Assembly: GCA_900766125.1 (NCBI GenBank)
Contig: CAAFUD010000070.1
Location: 1 to 14,097 of the forward strand
Reading direction: 5' to 3'
Origin: an uncultured Veillonella sp.
GTDB lineage: Bacteria > Bacillota > Negativicutes > Veillonellales > Veillonellaceae
Length of the DNA: 14,097 nucleotides
The stretch's first letter is position 1; the number at the start of each line of letters is the position of its first letter. The position numbers and the translations under genes are program-made. Positions 13,325-14,097 of the stretch are shown here, one piece after another. The notes under the pieces were generated by a model. It was not told where the DNA came from. It did not search any database and was given only the letters and a program-made list of their open reading frames with translations.

Positions 13325-13376
13325 ATAAGAAATACAATTTAAAATAATCTCCTCATAAACTCAAGGGACTACTATC

Positions 13377-14097
13377 ATGAAAAAATATTACCCTTATCTC
13401 ATCACAGTGAGTCACATGATCAACGATTCCTGTCAAAGTGTGTTGCCTGCCCTCTTACCTCTGTTCATTTATACCTATGGACTGAGCTTAGAGCAAGCAG
13501 GTTTTCTCATCTTAGCTAATACAGCATTATCATCATTATTACAGCCTTTACTAGGCTATATTTCGGACAAGATCAATCAACCGCGGCTCATTGCCTTCGG
13601 CGTTTTATTATCTGCATGTAGTACAGGTATGATGGGCTTTGTTACCTCTTATGAAAGCCTCCTCGTTTGTGCCACATTAGCTGGCGTTGGATCTTCCATC
13701 TTCCATCCTGAAGGTGCGAAGATTATGAACCGTCTCGGTGGTGGCAAGAAAGGTAAGGCCATGGGCACCTTTGCTATCGGCGGCAGCTCAGGCTTCGCCT
13801 TTGGTCCACTCTTTGCAGGTGCCATTGCTTATACAGTTGGGCCTCATGGATTGGCAGCTTTCACCGTAGTAGGTATTATTATATTTACTATATTGTTCGT
13901 ACTAATGCCTCATATCGTAGCTCATGCACGTACTATCGACCAAGCAGTAGCTACTGAAAATCCAACAGTGGCATCGAAACCGCTGAAGAACTACTGGAAA
14001 TACTTTGGCATCTTGTTCATTATTATCTTGAGCCAATCAGTAAACTTCCGCGTTATCAATGCATTTATTCCGATTTTCTGGACTCGTGAGCTCGGTA
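13377..14097 (+). CDS. MFS transporter, fosmidomycin-resistance (Fsr) family, 3' end outside window
   Basis: The frame is open from the ATG at 13377 to the window end (240 full codons), so roughly the first 60% of a 390-400 residue protein is present. It has about six hydrophobic segments then a cytoplasmic loop (about residues 185-210, charged and Thr/Ala-rich) before the seventh. Family marks: the N-terminal HMINDSCQSVLPALLP (residues 13-28), the MFS loop GYISDKINQPR (60-70), and FHPEGAK (109-115), the HPEG motif of Fsr-type transporters. AAGGGA stands 8 bases before the ATG. The family exports fosmidomycin and possibly other small acids; the native substrate is unknown. It has its own candidate promoter and is not linked to tadA. 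Confidence 0.85.
   Translation, partial: MKKYYPYLITVSHMINDSCQSVLPALLPLFIYTYGLSLEQAGFLILANTALSSLLQPLLGYISDKINQPRLIAFGVLLSACSTGMMGFVTSYESLLVCATLAGVGSSIFHPEGAKIMNRLGGGKKGKAMGTFAIGGSSGFAFGPLFAGAIAYTVGPHGLAAFTVVGIIIFTILFVLMPHIVAHARTIDQAVATENPTVASKPLKNYWKYFGILFIIILSQSVNFRVINAFIPIFWTRELG

Larger units (their letters stand above)
13050..13376 (+). other. Gene-free region between tRNA-Ser and the MFS transporter
   Basis: These 327 bases hold no credible coding frame. They contain two terminator-like hairpins (13085-13137 and 13241-13275), about 100 AT-rich bases between them with nothing recognised, and a TATAAT at 13319-13324. I see no SRP RNA, 6S RNA or riboswitch that I can identify. Confidence 0.6.

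Overview
The window looks like chromosome from a low-GC, didermic Firmicute, most likely a Veillonella or a close relative in the Negativicutes. This rests on the AT-rich sequence, strong AGGAGG-type ribosome binding sites, and the mix of genes: a YerC/TrpR-like regulator beside metNI, a CofE-like protein, a DUF4127 protein, a D-amino acid transaminase, and tadA joined to a serine tRNA. The genus call is an inference. There is no phage, transposon, CRISPR array or obvious genomic island. It reads as an ordinary core/accessory chromosome segment.

Nearly everything from 40 to 12376 is on the minus strand and falls into transcription units read right to left. (1) 11600-8654: a secreted DUF4127 protein and a membrane acyltransferase, ending at a strong terminator (8600-8645). 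(2) 8479-3941: D-amino acid transaminase, metN, metI, yerC, a hairpin without a U-tract, then a TSUP (TauE/SafE) permease and a short-chain dehydrogenase. (3) 3803-2588: a protein with hydrophobic segments and an 11-residue LEA-like repeat tail, then a DUF1232 (YkvA-like) protein, ending at a terminator (2531-2575). (4) 2470-40: hot-dog thioesterase, murI, a membrane-anchored unknown and a CofE-like protein, driven by a near-consensus promoter (2506-2534) and ending at a hairpin at the window edge. A TRIC/UPF0126 membrane protein (12376-11729) is a separate minus-strand gene.

From 12460 rightward the coding switches to the plus strand. tadA runs 46-47 bases into a serine tRNA (anticodon CGA), so the last 16 residues of TadA are encoded by tRNA sequence. 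After a terminator there is a roughly 330-base gene-free stretch with a second terminator-like hairpin, then the 5' part of a fosmidomycin-resistance-type MFS transporter that runs off the window.

Functional threads: D-amino acid metabolism appears twice (MurI makes D-glutamate; the transaminase interconverts D-amino acids and 2-keto acids). The transaminase directly precedes a MetNI importer that has no MetQ gene here, which suggests D-methionine salvage as a testable idea. No clearly new multi-gene defence or mobile system is visible. The best leads are the tadA/tRNA overlap, the CofE-like gene in a D-glutamate operon, the atypical substrate loop of MurI, and the unassigned hairpin downstream of the tRNA.
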